A stretch of 64,000 bases of DNA from Synergistaceae bacterium UBA1037 (GCA_002316795.1 DCEE01000017.1:1246-65245), one strand, 5' to 3'; counted from the stretch's first letter, positions 27,965 through 38,565 are shown. Translations and numbers: made by a program. Notes: generated from the letters alone by a model not told the origin.

Positions 27965-27993
27965 GTATAATCCATATCAACCGCTCGTGCAAT
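27965..27993 (-). promoter_or_regulatory. promoter for rqcP-eno
   Basis: TTGCAC (27988-27993), a 17-bp spacer and TATACT (27965-27970), lying 40-70 bp before the rqcP ATG in an otherwise AT-rich gap downstream of rpoD. The remainder of the 27926-28137 gap shows no gene. Confidence 0.65.
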
Positions 27994-28137
27994 ATTTATC
28001 AAACTTTCATTTTTTAACAGGATATCGGCTACAGTCATTCTTTTTGATAGTTGAATGTGCATATAGATGCAAATCAACAAGAAAACTCATTATTGTTTTT
28101 AACAAACAGACCTTTGGTACTTTTTCACAAACCTTGA

Positions 28138-29522
<1,385 letters not shown>

Positions 29523-29526
<4 letters not shown>

Positions 29527-31292
29527 GCCCCGAATTTACCTCCTTTAAGGATTCTTGTCAGCCTAAGATGTTCTTCAACTTCAGGCTCCGTTGCAGTGCC
29601 CTTTTTCAGCTTTGTGTTCAGGGATAAGACCCTCTCTTCGATACACCTTCTTCTTATAGTTTCTGCTATGCCTTCCGCCTTATCGGGGTCGATGCCCTCT
29701 CTGGAGATCAATCCATTGCCGCGTGCGACCAATTCCGGGGATCTTCTGTCGCCGATCTGCCTCCATCTCTCCTCAAGATGTCTGGGATCCTCTCCGGACA
29801 AAAGGGCGGATACCATATTCTGAAGTATTTCATCTTTTATAAAAGGCACCACATACTCCGGGGAAAAACGTGATCTCAACTCTTCGCTTCCCCAGATAAT
29901 GCTTGAAAACATGCATTCCAGATCATCCGGCTCAGAAGAGGGCTTTAGTTCGGTGTCTGTGCCCTCTCCGGTTTCAATGAGACCAACACTGTCATCTTCA
30001 GGCATTCTTCTTGATGCAGTATCGGCCTGACCGATGCGCCTTTCTTCTATCTCTCTCTTCAGCTCATGCGGGAATACTCCCATTTGCTGAGATATTTTCT
30101 CGATATGCGGAGCCACATCAAATGCAGAGAGTGAGACCAGTCCGTCAAGCAGGTCATTTCTTGCTGCCAGCGACTTTTCCGGCATTTCCATCTCAGCCTT
30201 CCTCAATATGGCATGATATACAGGAAGAGGCATCGCAGACTCAAGCGCTGATGCAAACATCTGCAACCCGCCATTTGCCAGAAGGACTTCATCCGGATCT
30301 TTGCCTCCTGTCAATCTGACTATTCTAACCGACACTCCCTGCTTCTGGAGAGTATACATCCCTCGTAAAGCAGCTTCCTGCCCTGCGCTGTCCGAATCAT
30401 AACAGATATAGCAGAGCCCTGTCATTCTTTTGATCAAAAGGGCCTGGGCTTCTGTCAGGGAAGTTCCCAGAGACGCGACCGTGTTTGTATACCCGGCCAG
30501 GTGGCATCTGATAGCATCCATGTATCCTTCTACCAGTATCACGTGACCCTTTTCCCTTATCTGAGTCTTGGACTTGTTCATCAGGTAGAGGTTGTTGCGT
30601 TTGTTAAAGAGCGCGCTTTCAGGACTGTTAAGATACTTTGCTCCGTCTCCGTCAAGTATCCTTCCCCCAAAACCGACGATACGGTCTGTTAAGCTGTATA
30701 TTGGAAACATTATGCGTCCGCGGAACCTGTCATATATTCCCCTTGTGCCCATTGCAGCCAGGCCGCTCTCTATGATCTGTCCATCGTTAAGGTCAAGGTC
30801 ATGAAGATATCTTGAGAGGGAATCCCATGAAGAGGGTGCCCACCCAATCTCAAAACGCATCATATCATCATTTGTGAGAGTGCGTCTGGCAAGATAAGCC
30901 CTGGCCGCTTCTCCCGAATTTCCGTGAAGCGATCTTATGAAGAAATCGAGCGCATGTTTCAGGATATCGACTCCAGCAAGGATCTTGCCGCGGCTGCCGT
31001 CAACAGGTCCCTGCAGTCTGACTCCCGCCCTCTCTGCAAGCCTCTCCAACGCTTCCCTGAACTCTAGGTTCTCAATTTCCATTATAAAAGTAAAAACATC
31101 TCCGCCTTTGCCGCAGCCAAAACAGTGGAATGTCTGCCTTTCGGGAGAGACGCTGAAGGAGGGAGTCTTTTCATTATGGAAGGGACATCTTCCCCAGTAA
31201 GTCTGACCGCTCTTGCGCAGCGCTACATAGTCACCGATAACTTCGGCAATATCAAGTCTGGATTTCACCTCTCTGACATCATCGCCGGCCAT
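29523..31292 (-). CDS. dnaG: DNA primase
   Basis: 589 residues. An N-terminal CHC2 zinc finger ([15 protein letters not shown] followed by [11 protein letters not shown]) is followed by the TOPRIM core with [14 protein letters not shown] and [14 protein letters not shown], and a C-terminal DnaB-helicase-interaction region that is weakly conserved. It makes RNA primers for replication. The start ATG has CGGAGGTG upstream. It is the first gene of the dnaG-rpoD transcript. Confidence 0.97.
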
Positions 31293-31312
31293 GGCGCACC
31301 TCCGATACAGAA

Positions 31313-31342
31313 AACCAGAGGGAGAGTAAACCTCTCCCCCTC
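31313..31342 (-). terminator. probable terminator after hppA
   Basis: A perfect 7-bp stem (CTCTCCC/GGGAGAG, loop about 5 nt) lies between the hppA stop and the dnaG start, followed on the minus strand by TCTGGTTTTC. The T-tract is weak, so some read-through into dnaG-rpoD is possible. Confidence 0.5.
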
Positions 31343-31387
31343 GAACATTATCACATACCCAGCTTTAAATGATACAGGTGCTTTATG

Positions 31388-33346
31388 TTAAACAAGCAGC
31401 GGAGCAAGTACCGTCGCAACTACCGACATGAGTTTTATAAGGATGTTAAGGCTTGGTCCTGCCGTGTCCTTGAACGGGTCTCCCACCGTATCTCCGACGA
31501 CTGCCGCTGCATGGGGCGCTGTTCCTTTTCCGCCGTGATGCCCGGATTCAATGTACTTCTTGGCATTATCCCATGCACCGCCTGCATTTGACATGAAAAT
31601 AGCCATCATAACACCTGTTACGATCGACCCGCCCAAAAGACCGCCGAGGGCCTGGGCTCCAAGTCCGTATCCGACAACTACGGGAGCAAGTACCGCCATC
31701 AGACCGGGGAGGATCATCTCACGAAGGGCAGCCGCTGTAGAAATGTCTACGCAGCGTTCGTACTCCGGACGGCCTGTGCCCTCCATTATACCCGGGATCT
31801 CCCTGAACTGTCTGCGCACCTCTTCTATCATCTTTTCAGCAGCCCTGCTGACTGCCTGGATAGAAAGGGCACTGAATACAAAAGGCAGAAGACCTCCTAT
31901 GAAAAGGCCTACCATTACTTTCGGATCCTTGAGGTCGATCGAGGCAAGGTTGGTCGCCTGAGCGTATGCGACAAAAAGTGCCAGCGCCGTGAGTGCCGCG
32001 GAACCTATGGCAAGTCCTTTGCCGACTGCAGCGGTGGTGTTTCCCACTGCATCAAGCCTGTCTGTGATCTGGCGGACCTCTTCGGGAAGATCTGCCATTT
32101 CTGCAATCCCGCCTGCATTGTCAGAGATAGGTCCGTATGCATCTACGGAGAGTGCCATGCCAGTGATCGCCAACATTCCGACTGCCGCGCATGCGATCCC
32201 GTAAAGGCCGCCGAACTGCACTCCCGCGAGGATAGCGGCGCACACAAGGATGACCGGTATCGTTGTTGACTTCATGCCTACGCCGAGGCCGGCAAGAATG
32301 TTTGTAGCTGCTCCCGTCTCAGATGCAGCCGCTATCTCCTTGACGCTCGCATAGTCGCCTGATGTGTAGAATTCTGTGGCAGCTCCAATAAGTATACCGG
32401 AGACTACTCCTGACACGACCGCGTAGAAGAGGGTAAGATCACCAAGGAAGACCCAGCGGGTAAGGAAGAATGTTCCGACTATCATAAAGAGTCCTGTTGT
32501 TCCAAGTCCGTAGCGAAGGGCTTTGGCGGGGTCTCCGCCCTCTTTTACCCTGACAAAAAAGGTCCCCAGTATCGATGCTATAATGCCTACCGCTGAAAGA
32601 AGAAGGGGGTACATCACTCCCGACATTCCTGCAAACATGGCGCCGATCGCCATGGCGGCGATAATTGAGTTTACATACGATTCAAAGAGGTCTGCTCCCA
32701 TGCCTGCAATGTCGCCTACGTTGTCGCCCACATTGTCCGCGATGACTGCAGGGTTGCGGGGGTCGTCTTCGGGGATGCCCGCCTCTACCTTGCCTACAAG
32801 ATCCGCTCCCACGTCAGCTGCTTTGGTGTAGATGCCGCCGCCCACACGGGCAAAGAGAGCGATAGAGCTGGCTCCAAAACCGAAAGCGGTTATGACGTTA
32901 GGATCGCCAAAAAGAACAAACATCGCAACCACTCCAAGAAGTCCCACCCCAACGACTGCCATTCCCATAACGCTTCCGCCGGTGAATGCTACCGTCAGTG
33001 CGCCGTTCATTCCGGTGATCGCTGCGAAAGCTGTCTTACCGTTGGCTTTGGTAGCAACTTTCATCCCGATGTATCCGGTGAGTGCGCTGCAAAGAGCTCC
33101 CGATACGAAACATACGGCACTTGGAACATTGATTTTCCAGGCCAGAAGAGCTGCAACGATTATTACAAAAGGAACCAGCGCTTTGTACTCCCTGTAAAGA
33201 AAAGCCATAGCACCGCTCTGTATAATGCCGGAAAGTTCATTGATCCTGTCATGATCAACTTTAAAAGAATTGATCTTGCTTGAAGCATATCCCGCATACA
33301 GCAGCGCTGCTACGGCTATGCCTCCTATGACGCCCAAAATTTCCAT
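31388..33346 (-). CDS. hppA: membrane-bound, K+-dependent ion-translocating pyrophosphatase
   Basis: 652 residues with about 16 membrane helices. It carries the M-PPase pyrophosphate-binding motif [11 protein letters not shown], the DNVGDNVGD segment, and the mirrored C-terminal [13 protein letters not shown]. The GNTTAA motif (alanine, not lysine, at the key position) marks the K+-dependent class. Such enzymes pump H+ or Na+ using PPi; Na+ pumping is common in anaerobes but cannot be decided here. It has its own promoter and terminator. Confidence 0.96.
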   Translation of the reverse strand: MEILGVIGGIAVAALLYAGYASSKINSFKVDHDRINELSGIIQSGAMAFLYREYKALVPFVIIVAALLAWKINVPSAVCFVSGALCSALTGYIGMKVATKANGKTAFAAITGMNGALTVAFTGGSVMGMAVVGVGLLGVVAMFVLFGDPNVITAFGFGASSIALFARVGGGIYTKAADVGADLVGKVEAGIPEDDPRNPAVIADNVGDNVGDIAGMGADLFESYVNSIIAAMAIGAMFAGMSGVMYPLLLSAVGIIASILGTFFVRVKEGGDPAKALRYGLGTTGLFMIVGTFFLTRWVFLGDLTLFYAVVSGVVSGILIGAATEFYTSGDYASVKEIAAASETGAATNILAGLGVGMKSTTIPVILVCAAILAGVQFGGLYGIACAAVGMLAITGMALSVDAYGPISDNAGGIAEMADLPEEVRQITDRLDAVGNTTAAVGKGLAIGSAALTALALFVAYAQATNLASIDLKDPKVMVGLFIGGLLPFVFSALSIQAVSRAAEKMIEEVRRQFREIPGIMEGTGRPEYERCVDISTAAALREMILPGLMAVLAPVVVGYGLGAQALGGLLGGSIVTGVMMAIFMSNAGGAWDNAKKYIESGHHGGKGTAPHAAAVVGDTVGDPFKDTAGPSLNILIKLMSVVATVLAPLLV

Positions 33347-33407
33347 TGGAAAAGCGACCCCCTCGAAGGTTGTTGTTTTATGAGCCTTTCAGCTGACCCA
33401 ATTTATT

Positions 33408-33436
33408 ATTATATCTACTTTCAATTTAACTTACAA
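33408..33436 (-). promoter_or_regulatory. promoter for hppA
   Basis: TTGTAA (33431-33436), 17-bp spacer, TATAAT (33408-33413), about 60 bp before the hppA ATG. The remaining 33437-33556 gap shows no gene. Confidence 0.65.
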
Positions 33437-33556
33437 CCTTTTAATTGACCTTTAAAAATTATGATCCCAAATCCTGCCTATTCTGGATCAACATTTTCAA
33501 ACCGTTTATCCCTGTCGGTCAAGACACTGGCCAAGATAACTCTTTGGTAAAAAGCC

Positions 33557-34204
33557 TTATTTTTTGCCCTCCGTGCTCCCGTCTATGTATATCCTTATGG
33601 TTTTCTCAGGATCCTTTCCGCCCTTTAGTGAGGCCAGCATGCCCAATATGCTGCCTCTGATGAAGTCAGCAATGAAATCTTTCATCGGAAGAGGCGAATC
33701 TCCGAAATAGACCTTAGAACTTCTGTACGCCTTACCCCTTACCATGGATGCAAGCCTGAGCGCCATCTCTTTCTCTTCACCGCCGCAGTAGACAAGGCTG
33801 CTGTCTTTGTTTCCGCCACGGTCATAGATCATGAGTATTCCGGGATATTCAGGCCGGACTTCCCCCTCCGACCTCACCCATATTTTGGGCAGGTGGAGGT
33901 TTTTGCCTCCCTCAAGTATGATTATTTCCGCTTCGGGAAAATATCTGGACGCAATATAATAAGGGGTCGTATCTTCAGAAGCCGTAAGCTCGTATCTGAG
34001 ACCGTCCCTCCCCCAGAGCACGGACCCTATCCCCATATCGGAGACTGAGCCCGTATCAGTATTCTTTTCTGACAGCACATCTTCGGCTGTCCTTTTTATA
34101 TAGCCTGTCATTATCCCCATTTCCGACAGCTCTTTGATAAGCTTCCTGCAAAGCGTCGTCTTGCCGCTGTCTTTGTTGCCCGAAACAGCCACTATCCTTA
34201 TCAT
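33557..34204 (-). CDS. MobB-like P-loop GTPase-fold protein
   Basis: 215 residues with an N-terminal Walker A SGNKDSGKTTLCRKL (about 8-22), followed by MTGYIKRTAED and a later IIILEGGKNLHLPKI segment, the pattern of MobB-domain proteins (molybdopterin-guanine dinucleotide synthesis accessory factor). The C-terminal 80 residues (with KDFIADFIRGSILGMLASLKG) are not typical of MobB. No other molybdenum-cofactor gene is near; neighbours are an AI-2E transporter and the pyrophosphatase. The role is therefore open. Confidence 0.75.
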   Translation of the reverse strand: MIRIVAVSGNKDSGKTTLCRKLIKELSEMGIMTGYIKRTAEDVLSEKNTDTGSVSDMGIGSVLWGRDGLRYELTASEDTTPYYIASRYFPEAEIIILEGGKNLHLPKIWVRSEGEVRPEYPGILMIYDRGGNKDSSLVYCGGEEKEMALRLASMVRGKAYRSSKVYFGDSPLPMKDFIADFIRGSILGMLASLKGGKDPEKTIRIYIDGSTEGKK

Positions 34205-34230
34205 CTTGTTGCCTCCAAACCGTTATGCTC

Positions 34231-35334
34231 TCAGTTAGCTTTGAACTTTTCTGAAACTATGGCCCTGTAAAGATCAAGGAGAAATATTCCGAGGGAGAGA
34301 ATGAGCGGACCTATGAAAAGGCCAAGGAAACCCCAGTTGAAAAGACCTCCGAATATGCCTACGAATATGACAAGCATGTGTATTTTGCTTTCACCCGAAA
34401 TAAATATAGGCCTTATGAAATTATCCACCATGCTCACGACTCCTATGCCCCATCCAAGAAGGATCATCCCACCGGTATAATCTCCGTTTATAAACAGGCT
34501 CAGGACACCGGGCACCCATATTACCGGAGTGCCGACAAAGGGTATCATTCCGGTAATGAACATAAAGAAACCGAAAAGGACGGGATGGCCCAGACCCACG
34601 AACCACCATCCCAGTCCGCCAAGACTTCCCTGTATGGCTGCTGTCACCACTATGCCGTAGACGACTGCCCTCAGCATCTTGGCTGATCTGTCGATTATGT
34701 TGTCCCTCTCCGATTCGGTAAGAGGCATGATGTCCTTTACGTACTGAAGTATGATGTGACCGTCCCTGACAATAAAGAAAGAGGATACCGTAACTACCGC
34801 CAGCAGATAAAAGACTTTGAAGGCATTGCCAAGTATCTCCCTCGAGATCAGACGGACAAATCCTGTAATCCAGTTTACACTGCTTCCGATTATCGACTCA
34901 AACACAGGTATGCCGCTTATAATATCAAGCTGGTATAAGAGCGCACCGAGAAGGGGAACATCGTGCAGTTTGCGGAGTATCTCCGAGTAGGAGCCTGAAA
35001 GTATCCCGCTCTGAATTACCGCATCGTATACCCTTAGAAACTCTTTCGTCAGAAAAAGCCCGAAAAACAACATCGGGATAGCCATAAAAACAACTATGGT
35101 GAGAGTTGTTATGCCTGCTGCGATATTGGTAAGCCTTTCGGAAAAAATTTTGCAGTGAAGATATTTGTAAAGGGGGTACGCGAAATAAGAAAGGACGACT
35201 GACCACAGAAGAGGACGGCCGAGAGGAGAGACTATAAGCCAAGAGAGGAAGAGGAACAATATCAGGAGTGCCGTGAATGGCACTATACTCTCCCTGATTT
35301 TCTTCGACATCCTTAGGTAACGGTCATCCTGCAA
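34231..35334 (-). CDS. AI-2E family (TqsA/PerM) transporter
   Basis: 367 residues with seven to eight membrane helices. Family segments include SPLGRPLLWSVVLSYFAYPLYK at the N-terminus and MIPFVGTPVIWVPGVLSLFINGDYTGGMILLGWG in the second half. Members export autoinducer-2, ions or are of unknown substrate; Na+/Li+ antiport has been shown for some. It precedes the MobB-like gene with a 26-bp gap. No quorum-sensing gene lies close by, so AI-2 itself is not implied. Confidence 0.88.
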   Translation of the reverse strand: MQDDRYLRMSKKIRESIVPFTALLILFLFLSWLIVSPLGRPLLWSVVLSYFAYPLYKYLHCKIFSERLTNIAAGITTLTIVVFMAIPMLFFGLFLTKEFLRVYDAVIQSGILSGSYSEILRKLHDVPLLGALLYQLDIISGIPVFESIIGSSVNWITGFVRLISREILGNAFKVFYLLAVVTVSSFFIVRDGHIILQYVKDIMPLTESERDNIIDRSAKMLRAVVYGIVVTAAIQGSLGGLGWWFVGLGHPVLFGFFMFITGMIPFVGTPVIWVPGVLSLFINGDYTGGMILLGWGIGVVSMVDNFIRPIFISGESKIHMLVIFVGIFGGLFNWGFLGLFIGPLILSLGIFLLDLYRAIVSEKFKAN

Positions 35335-35453
35335 TGTCTCTGCCTCCGATCATGTAAACAGGCCCCGGAAGATGACCCGTACAAAGTTATAAATACTCAT
35401 GAGATATTTACTGGCTACGGTCAATTATACTATGATTTTCCCGGGAGGATAAA

Positions 35454-36113
35454 TCAGGTCTCAGGTCCGGTCTTGATCCTTGCTGCCGCAAGTGCTGAGA
35501 GGGCAGCTCCTACCCCATTGTCTATATTGACCGCCACAAGACCTGGGCTGCATGAACATAGCATCGACCGAAGCGCCGTCATGCCGTTCTCAGCTATGCC
35601 GTACCCAACAGATGTGGGAAGACCTATCACGAGGGAGGATACCAGCCCCGATACCACGCTGGGGAGGGCACCGTCCATGCCTGCAGCAACTATCACAACG
35701 TCTGCCTTTTTTATCTCGGGCAAAACATTGAAGAGGCGGTGTATGCCCGCAACTCCTACATCATAGAAACGGTCTGCCCTGGAGCCAAAAAATTCTATTA
35801 TACGGGCGGCTTCTTCAGCAGCGGGAATATCTGTACTCCCCGCTGATACGACCGCGACTGCCGCCCCGTTTTTCTCTATGGTCCCGAACAATGTGTGTCC
35901 GACCCTTGAGACGGGATCATATTCAAAGTCTTTTATAAGGGAAGCAACAGCGGAATGCTGACGATCATCCATCCTGCTGAATGCGGTATCGAGCCTCTTG
36001 TTTATTATCTCTTCCGCTATTTCACGAAGCTGCTTATCCGACTTTCTCTCGCAAAAGATGACCTCGGAAAAACCCTTCCTCTTTACCCTGTCCAAATCAA
36101 GCCTTACTTCCAT
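35454..36113 (-). CDS. larB: LarB, pyridinium-3,5-biscarboxylic acid mononucleotide synthase-like
   Basis: 219 residues. It begins with the LarB N-terminal pattern LDxxRxxRKGFSEVIFCERKS and has an AIR-carboxylase (PurE)-like core with VVSAGSTDIPAAEEA, AAGMDGALPSVVSGL and LPTSVGYG. LarB carboxylates nicotinic acid adenine dinucleotide in nickel-pincer cofactor synthesis. larC, larE and larA are not in the window. The 118-bp gap to the transporter includes a TATAAT-like site near 35430. It borders the accessory island. Confidence 0.87.
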   Translation of the reverse strand: MEVRLDLDRVKRKGFSEVIFCERKSDKQLREIAEEIINKRLDTAFSRMDDRQHSAVASLIKDFEYDPVSRVGHTLFGTIEKNGAAVAVVSAGSTDIPAAEEAARIIEFFGSRADRFYDVGVAGIHRLFNVLPEIKKADVVIVAAGMDGALPSVVSGLVSSLVIGLPTSVGYGIAENGMTALRSMLCSCSPGLVAVNIDNGVGAALSALAAARIKTGPET

Positions 36114-36375
36114 ACGTAAATTACCTGCCTATGTTTACTCCCACTCGCAAACCTTAAGCTCGACTTAAACTGTTTTGCTTTGGTTTTTGTGGTGCCTTTT
36201 ACTCCATTTGATACCAGTTACCCACACTCTATGGTGTTCGCTGATCGACTGTTATCAGAGTTATGTTATCAACCTTTGTTTCATGTCCTCCCCTCAATCG
36301 CTATTCTACACACTATGGTCTGGAATGGTCAACATGATTTGTAGTGCTTATTCATTTGGCTGAAATTTGAAGCTT

Positions 36376-37275
36376 TCATTCACCTTCAGCCTCAGCCACA
36401 AAATCCTCTTGTTCGTAGTAGTAGGAATAATCAATGCCCTTCATAAACATGTCCCGGCTATCAATCTGATCGGTGAGGGCACTTTGAAGTAGGTTTTTTA
36501 TAGGCTGAACATCTGATACGCTCCGTTGCATGGCACTTAGGTATTCCCTCTTGTCAACCTTACTCCAATCCACACATAAGCGCAGATTCTTTTTCAGAAT
36601 CAAATCCAACCAGATGCGCGTGCTTCTGCCGTTTCCTTCCATAAAGGGGTGGGCTACGTTCATCTCCACATATTTGCGCAGAATATCATCAAAGGAGTTT
36701 TCAGGCATCACCTCAATCTGTGCCAAACTATCCTCCAAGTAAAGTACAGCCGCAAAACGAAAGCTGCCCTTTGCTATGTTGGTTGTTCTGATCTGACCGG
36801 CAAAATCGTAGAGGCCTCCAAACAAATACGCATGAATTTGTTGTAAGCCCTTTACGGTGCCCACCTCTATGGTGTCAAGCAGAGTGCTGTCAAAGAGCGC
36901 ATACGCTTTGGATTTACTCTGCCCATCAATGGTCTCATTACTGTAGGTAAACCACTGGATAAATCGATTGGCTTCCTTGCTGGGAAAGTTTTTTGCCAAT
37001 TCCAGAATGCCGTCATAATCAAAGGTATCCGTGGCGTACTTTTTGCCATCGGCAGCGGTTAGCTTCAGTTGGTTAGCAGCACTAACCAACTGATTACCCT
37101 CTTTCTTTAATTTGCCTTTCAGATACTTCCAATAATTACGGATTTTGCTGTAATCATCCTCATTGCGCAACACCCCCACAATATCAAGTGCTGAAAACCA
37201 CCACTTATTTTCCTCATCATCCCATATAGCTCGCACTTCCCGGCTATCAAAAAACCGGATGGAAATCTTGCTCAT
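36376..37275 (-). CDS. BRO-N / Fic domain fusion protein
   Basis: 299 residues. The N-terminal third (about 1-110) resembles the BRO-N domain of phage antirepressor-like proteins ([30 protein letters not shown]). The remainder is a Fic/Doc AMP-transferase domain with the active-site motif [12 protein letters not shown] at 209-220 (catalytic His209) and [19 protein letters not shown] before it. An expected inhibitory motif (S/T)xxxE(G/N) is replaced by NETIDG at 113-118. It is preceded by a 49-codon ORF with a 4-nt gap. Base composition is more AT-rich than that of the flanking genes, which suggests acquisition. Substrate unknown. Confidence 0.88.
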   Translation of the reverse strand: MSKISIRFFDSREVRAIWDDEENKWWFSALDIVGVLRNEDDYSKIRNYWKYLKGKLKKEGNQLVSAANQLKLTAADGKKYATDTFDYDGILELAKNFPSKEANRFIQWFTYSNETIDGQSKSKAYALFDSTLLDTIEVGTVKGLQQIHAYLFGGLYDFAGQIRTTNIAKGSFRFAAVLYLEDSLAQIEVMPENSFDDILRKYVEMNVAHPFMEGNGRSTRIWLDLILKKNLRLCVDWSKVDKREYLSAMQRSVSDVQPIKNLLQSALTDQIDSRDMFMKGIDYSYYYEQEDFVAEAEGE

Positions 37276-37279
37276 AAAA

Positions 37280-37429
37280 TCATCTACCTTTTCGCATCTT
37301 ATCCATCAAATCACTTAACTCCGAACCATCACAATATTCGAATTCATCCTTTTCAATAATGTAACCGCTTTTTGTCACTTCTACAATGTCTTTCCGAAAT
37401 GATGAGGTACTAGCGTTTCTTAAACTCAT
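37280..37429 (-). CDS. small protein of unknown function upstream of the Fic gene
   Basis: 49 codons, [18 protein letters not shown]..., ending 4 bp before the Fic start so that translation is probably coupled. It is charged, with an acidic stretch around [17 protein letters not shown], and has no membrane segment. Its position suggests an antitoxin or partner of the Fic protein, but it lacks the (S/T)xxxE(G/N) motif of FicA/VbhA-type antitoxins. It could equally be the tail of a decayed gene. Its start codon overlaps the end of another protein-like frame (37410-37490). Confidence 0.45.
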   Translation of the reverse strand: MSLRNASTSSFRKDIVEVTKSGYIIEKDEFEYCDGSELSDLMDKMRKGR

Positions 37430-37490
37430 CATTCCATTCAATTATTGCTTCTAGGTCTTTTTTTAGCGAGCCAGGCTTTGGTACTGAATT
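37410..37490 (-). pseudogene. C-terminal fragment of an unknown gene
   Basis: A 26-codon frame reading [20 protein letters not shown] and ending FKKR-stop has protein-like composition but no start codon; a stop (TAA at 37491-37493) lies directly upstream. It ends inside the start region of the 49-codon ORF in an operon-like overlap. It looks like the end of a gene whose body has been lost; the parent family was not recognised. Confidence 0.35.
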
Positions 37491-37962
37491 TTATATTGGA
37501 TTTTATTTTTCTAGATTAACCGGGAAAACGATTTGAGTACAATAGAGGTTCAAGCAGCTATGCACATTTTTGGGGTTATAAATTGTTATTCTACAGAAGA
37601 AATAGTTATAGTATAAATAAAAAAGATTTCATTTATATTTTTTCTTTAGCTTTATTAATTTTTGATTCATTAATACTATTAATTAAAACACTTATTGGTA
37701 TAGTGAGGTCATGCTTTGTCGGTTTCCTGACGAAATTGAATATCTATTTACTAATTTATGATCTAGTAGAGAAAATTTGATTTACTGACAACACATATTA
37801 TATAAAATCATTATTGCGTATTTTTTTATTGTGGCAATGATGATCGTGTACGTGATAAATACACATAATAAAATCGTGAGGACTGAGGGAAGTAAAATTT
37901 TTGAATATATCTCAAGCGTAATAATTATACTAATTATTATTACTACATATTTTGAGATTAAA
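37491..37962. other. AT-rich accessory stretch without a convincing gene
   Basis: About 470 bp of very AT-rich sequence (runs of A/T throughout, far from the GC-richer neighbours). It holds two short plus-strand frames of hydrophobic character, listed separately, and no recognised repeat ends, tRNA or integrase. It probably marks an insertion or deletion point between larB and guaA. Confidence 0.5.
37583..37780 (+). CDS. possible small membrane protein (doubtful)
   Basis: 65 codons from a TTG start with GGGG 7 nt upstream. The product has two hydrophobic stretches, IYIFSLALLIFDSLILLIK and IVRSCFVGFLTKLNIYLLIY. The AT-rich base composition alone can produce such peptides, so the coding status is doubtful. 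It could be the first part of a frameshifted four-helix membrane protein together with the frame at 37831-37980. Confidence 0.25.
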   Translation: MLFYRRNSYSINKKDFIYIFSLALLIFDSLILLIKTLIGIVRSCFVGFLTKLNIYLLIYDLVEKI

Positions 37963-37980
37963 TCATTTAGAAGTCATTAA
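37831..37980 (+). CDS. possible small membrane protein or C-terminal fragment (doubtful)
   Basis: 49 codons from GTG 37831 (ATG at 37837 also possible) ending with TAA at 37980, 18 bp inside the 3' end of the convergent ASCH gene. Two hydrophobic runs (IVAMMIVYVI preceded in frame by KIIIAYFF, and SSVIIILIIITTYFE) flank a charged loop. It may be the second half of the protein begun at 37583. No ribosome site of quality was seen. Confidence 0.25.
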   Translation: MAMMIVYVINTHNKIVRTEGSKIFEYISSVIIILIIITTYFEIKSFRSH

Positions 37981-38367
37981 CTTCTCTGAAGCATAATCAA
38001 CATCCAGAGGTTCTAAATCTTCCATATTTTGATCAACCTCAAATAAACGAAGTTGTCCTTTAACTGGAAAGGGTTTGACGAGGATAATCCGATTGAAAAC
38101 CCAGGAGAACCCTTCAAATTGCTCCTCATCGGCGAGATATGCGCCCTCTCTATCCGTCTCGTCATTATATTGTCGAACCTCTGTCAATTCTGCAATTGCA
38201 ATCGCATGGCCATTCATCAGAGAAGCTTTTTCTTGTTTATTAATCGCCTTCGAAGCACAAATTAAAATCCAGCCGCGATAATCAGTTTTCCAGCTGCGCA
38301 ACTCGATAAACTTATAACCCATGGCAATCAATGTGGCATAGTAAGGTTGGATACTAAGAGCTTTCAT
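37963..38367 (-). CDS. ASCH domain-containing protein
   Basis: 134 residues from ATG 38367, which has AAAGGA about 7 nt upstream. It begins MKALSIQPYYATLIAMGYKFIE followed by LRSWKTDYRGWILICASK, the ASCH signature (a PUA-like beta-barrel that binds RNA or modified nucleotides). ASCH proteins include N4-acetylcytidine amidohydrolase and many phage- or island-borne proteins of unknown role. It is isolated in the AT-rich island and probably transferred with it. Confidence 0.8.
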   Translation of the reverse strand: MKALSIQPYYATLIAMGYKFIELRSWKTDYRGWILICASKAINKQEKASLMNGHAIAIAELTEVRQYNDETDREGAYLADEEQFEGFSWVFNRIILVKPFPVKGQLRLFEVDQNMEDLEPLDVDYASEKLMTSK

Positions 38368-38420
38368 TTTTCGTTCCTTTCCCAAATCTTCTTACTTCGA
38401 AGAATGAGAGTGTCAATAAT

Positions 38421-38552
38421 CTAATGTTTATCTTCGTCTGCCTTCGAACAATACGAAGAATCTGGCTCTGCCGCGCTTAGCATTTCCCCTTGTTGCATCG
38501 TATCATAGACAACCTGTTTGCTGAAACTACTGGTCCTATCCCAAAGAACCTC
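38421..38552 (-). pseudogene. protein-like open frame, probably a gene remnant
   Basis: A 43-codon frame bounded by stops reads EVLWDRTSSFSKQVVYDTM and ends ...CSKADEDKH. It has no good start except an internal ATG, and lies between guaA and the ASCH gene in the orientation of both. It may be the tail of a gene lost at the island boundary. The same stretch contains TTCGAA twice and an inverted repeat TCTTCGT/ACGAAGA. Confidence 0.3.
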
Positions 38553-38565
38553 TCAAAGAACATAT

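Noticed and set aside
36160-36370. Possible insertion-sequence remnant upstream of larB's neighbour Fic
   Set aside because: Only loose repeats (ACACTCTATGG and ACACACTATGG); no terminal inverted repeats or transposase fragment were recognisable.
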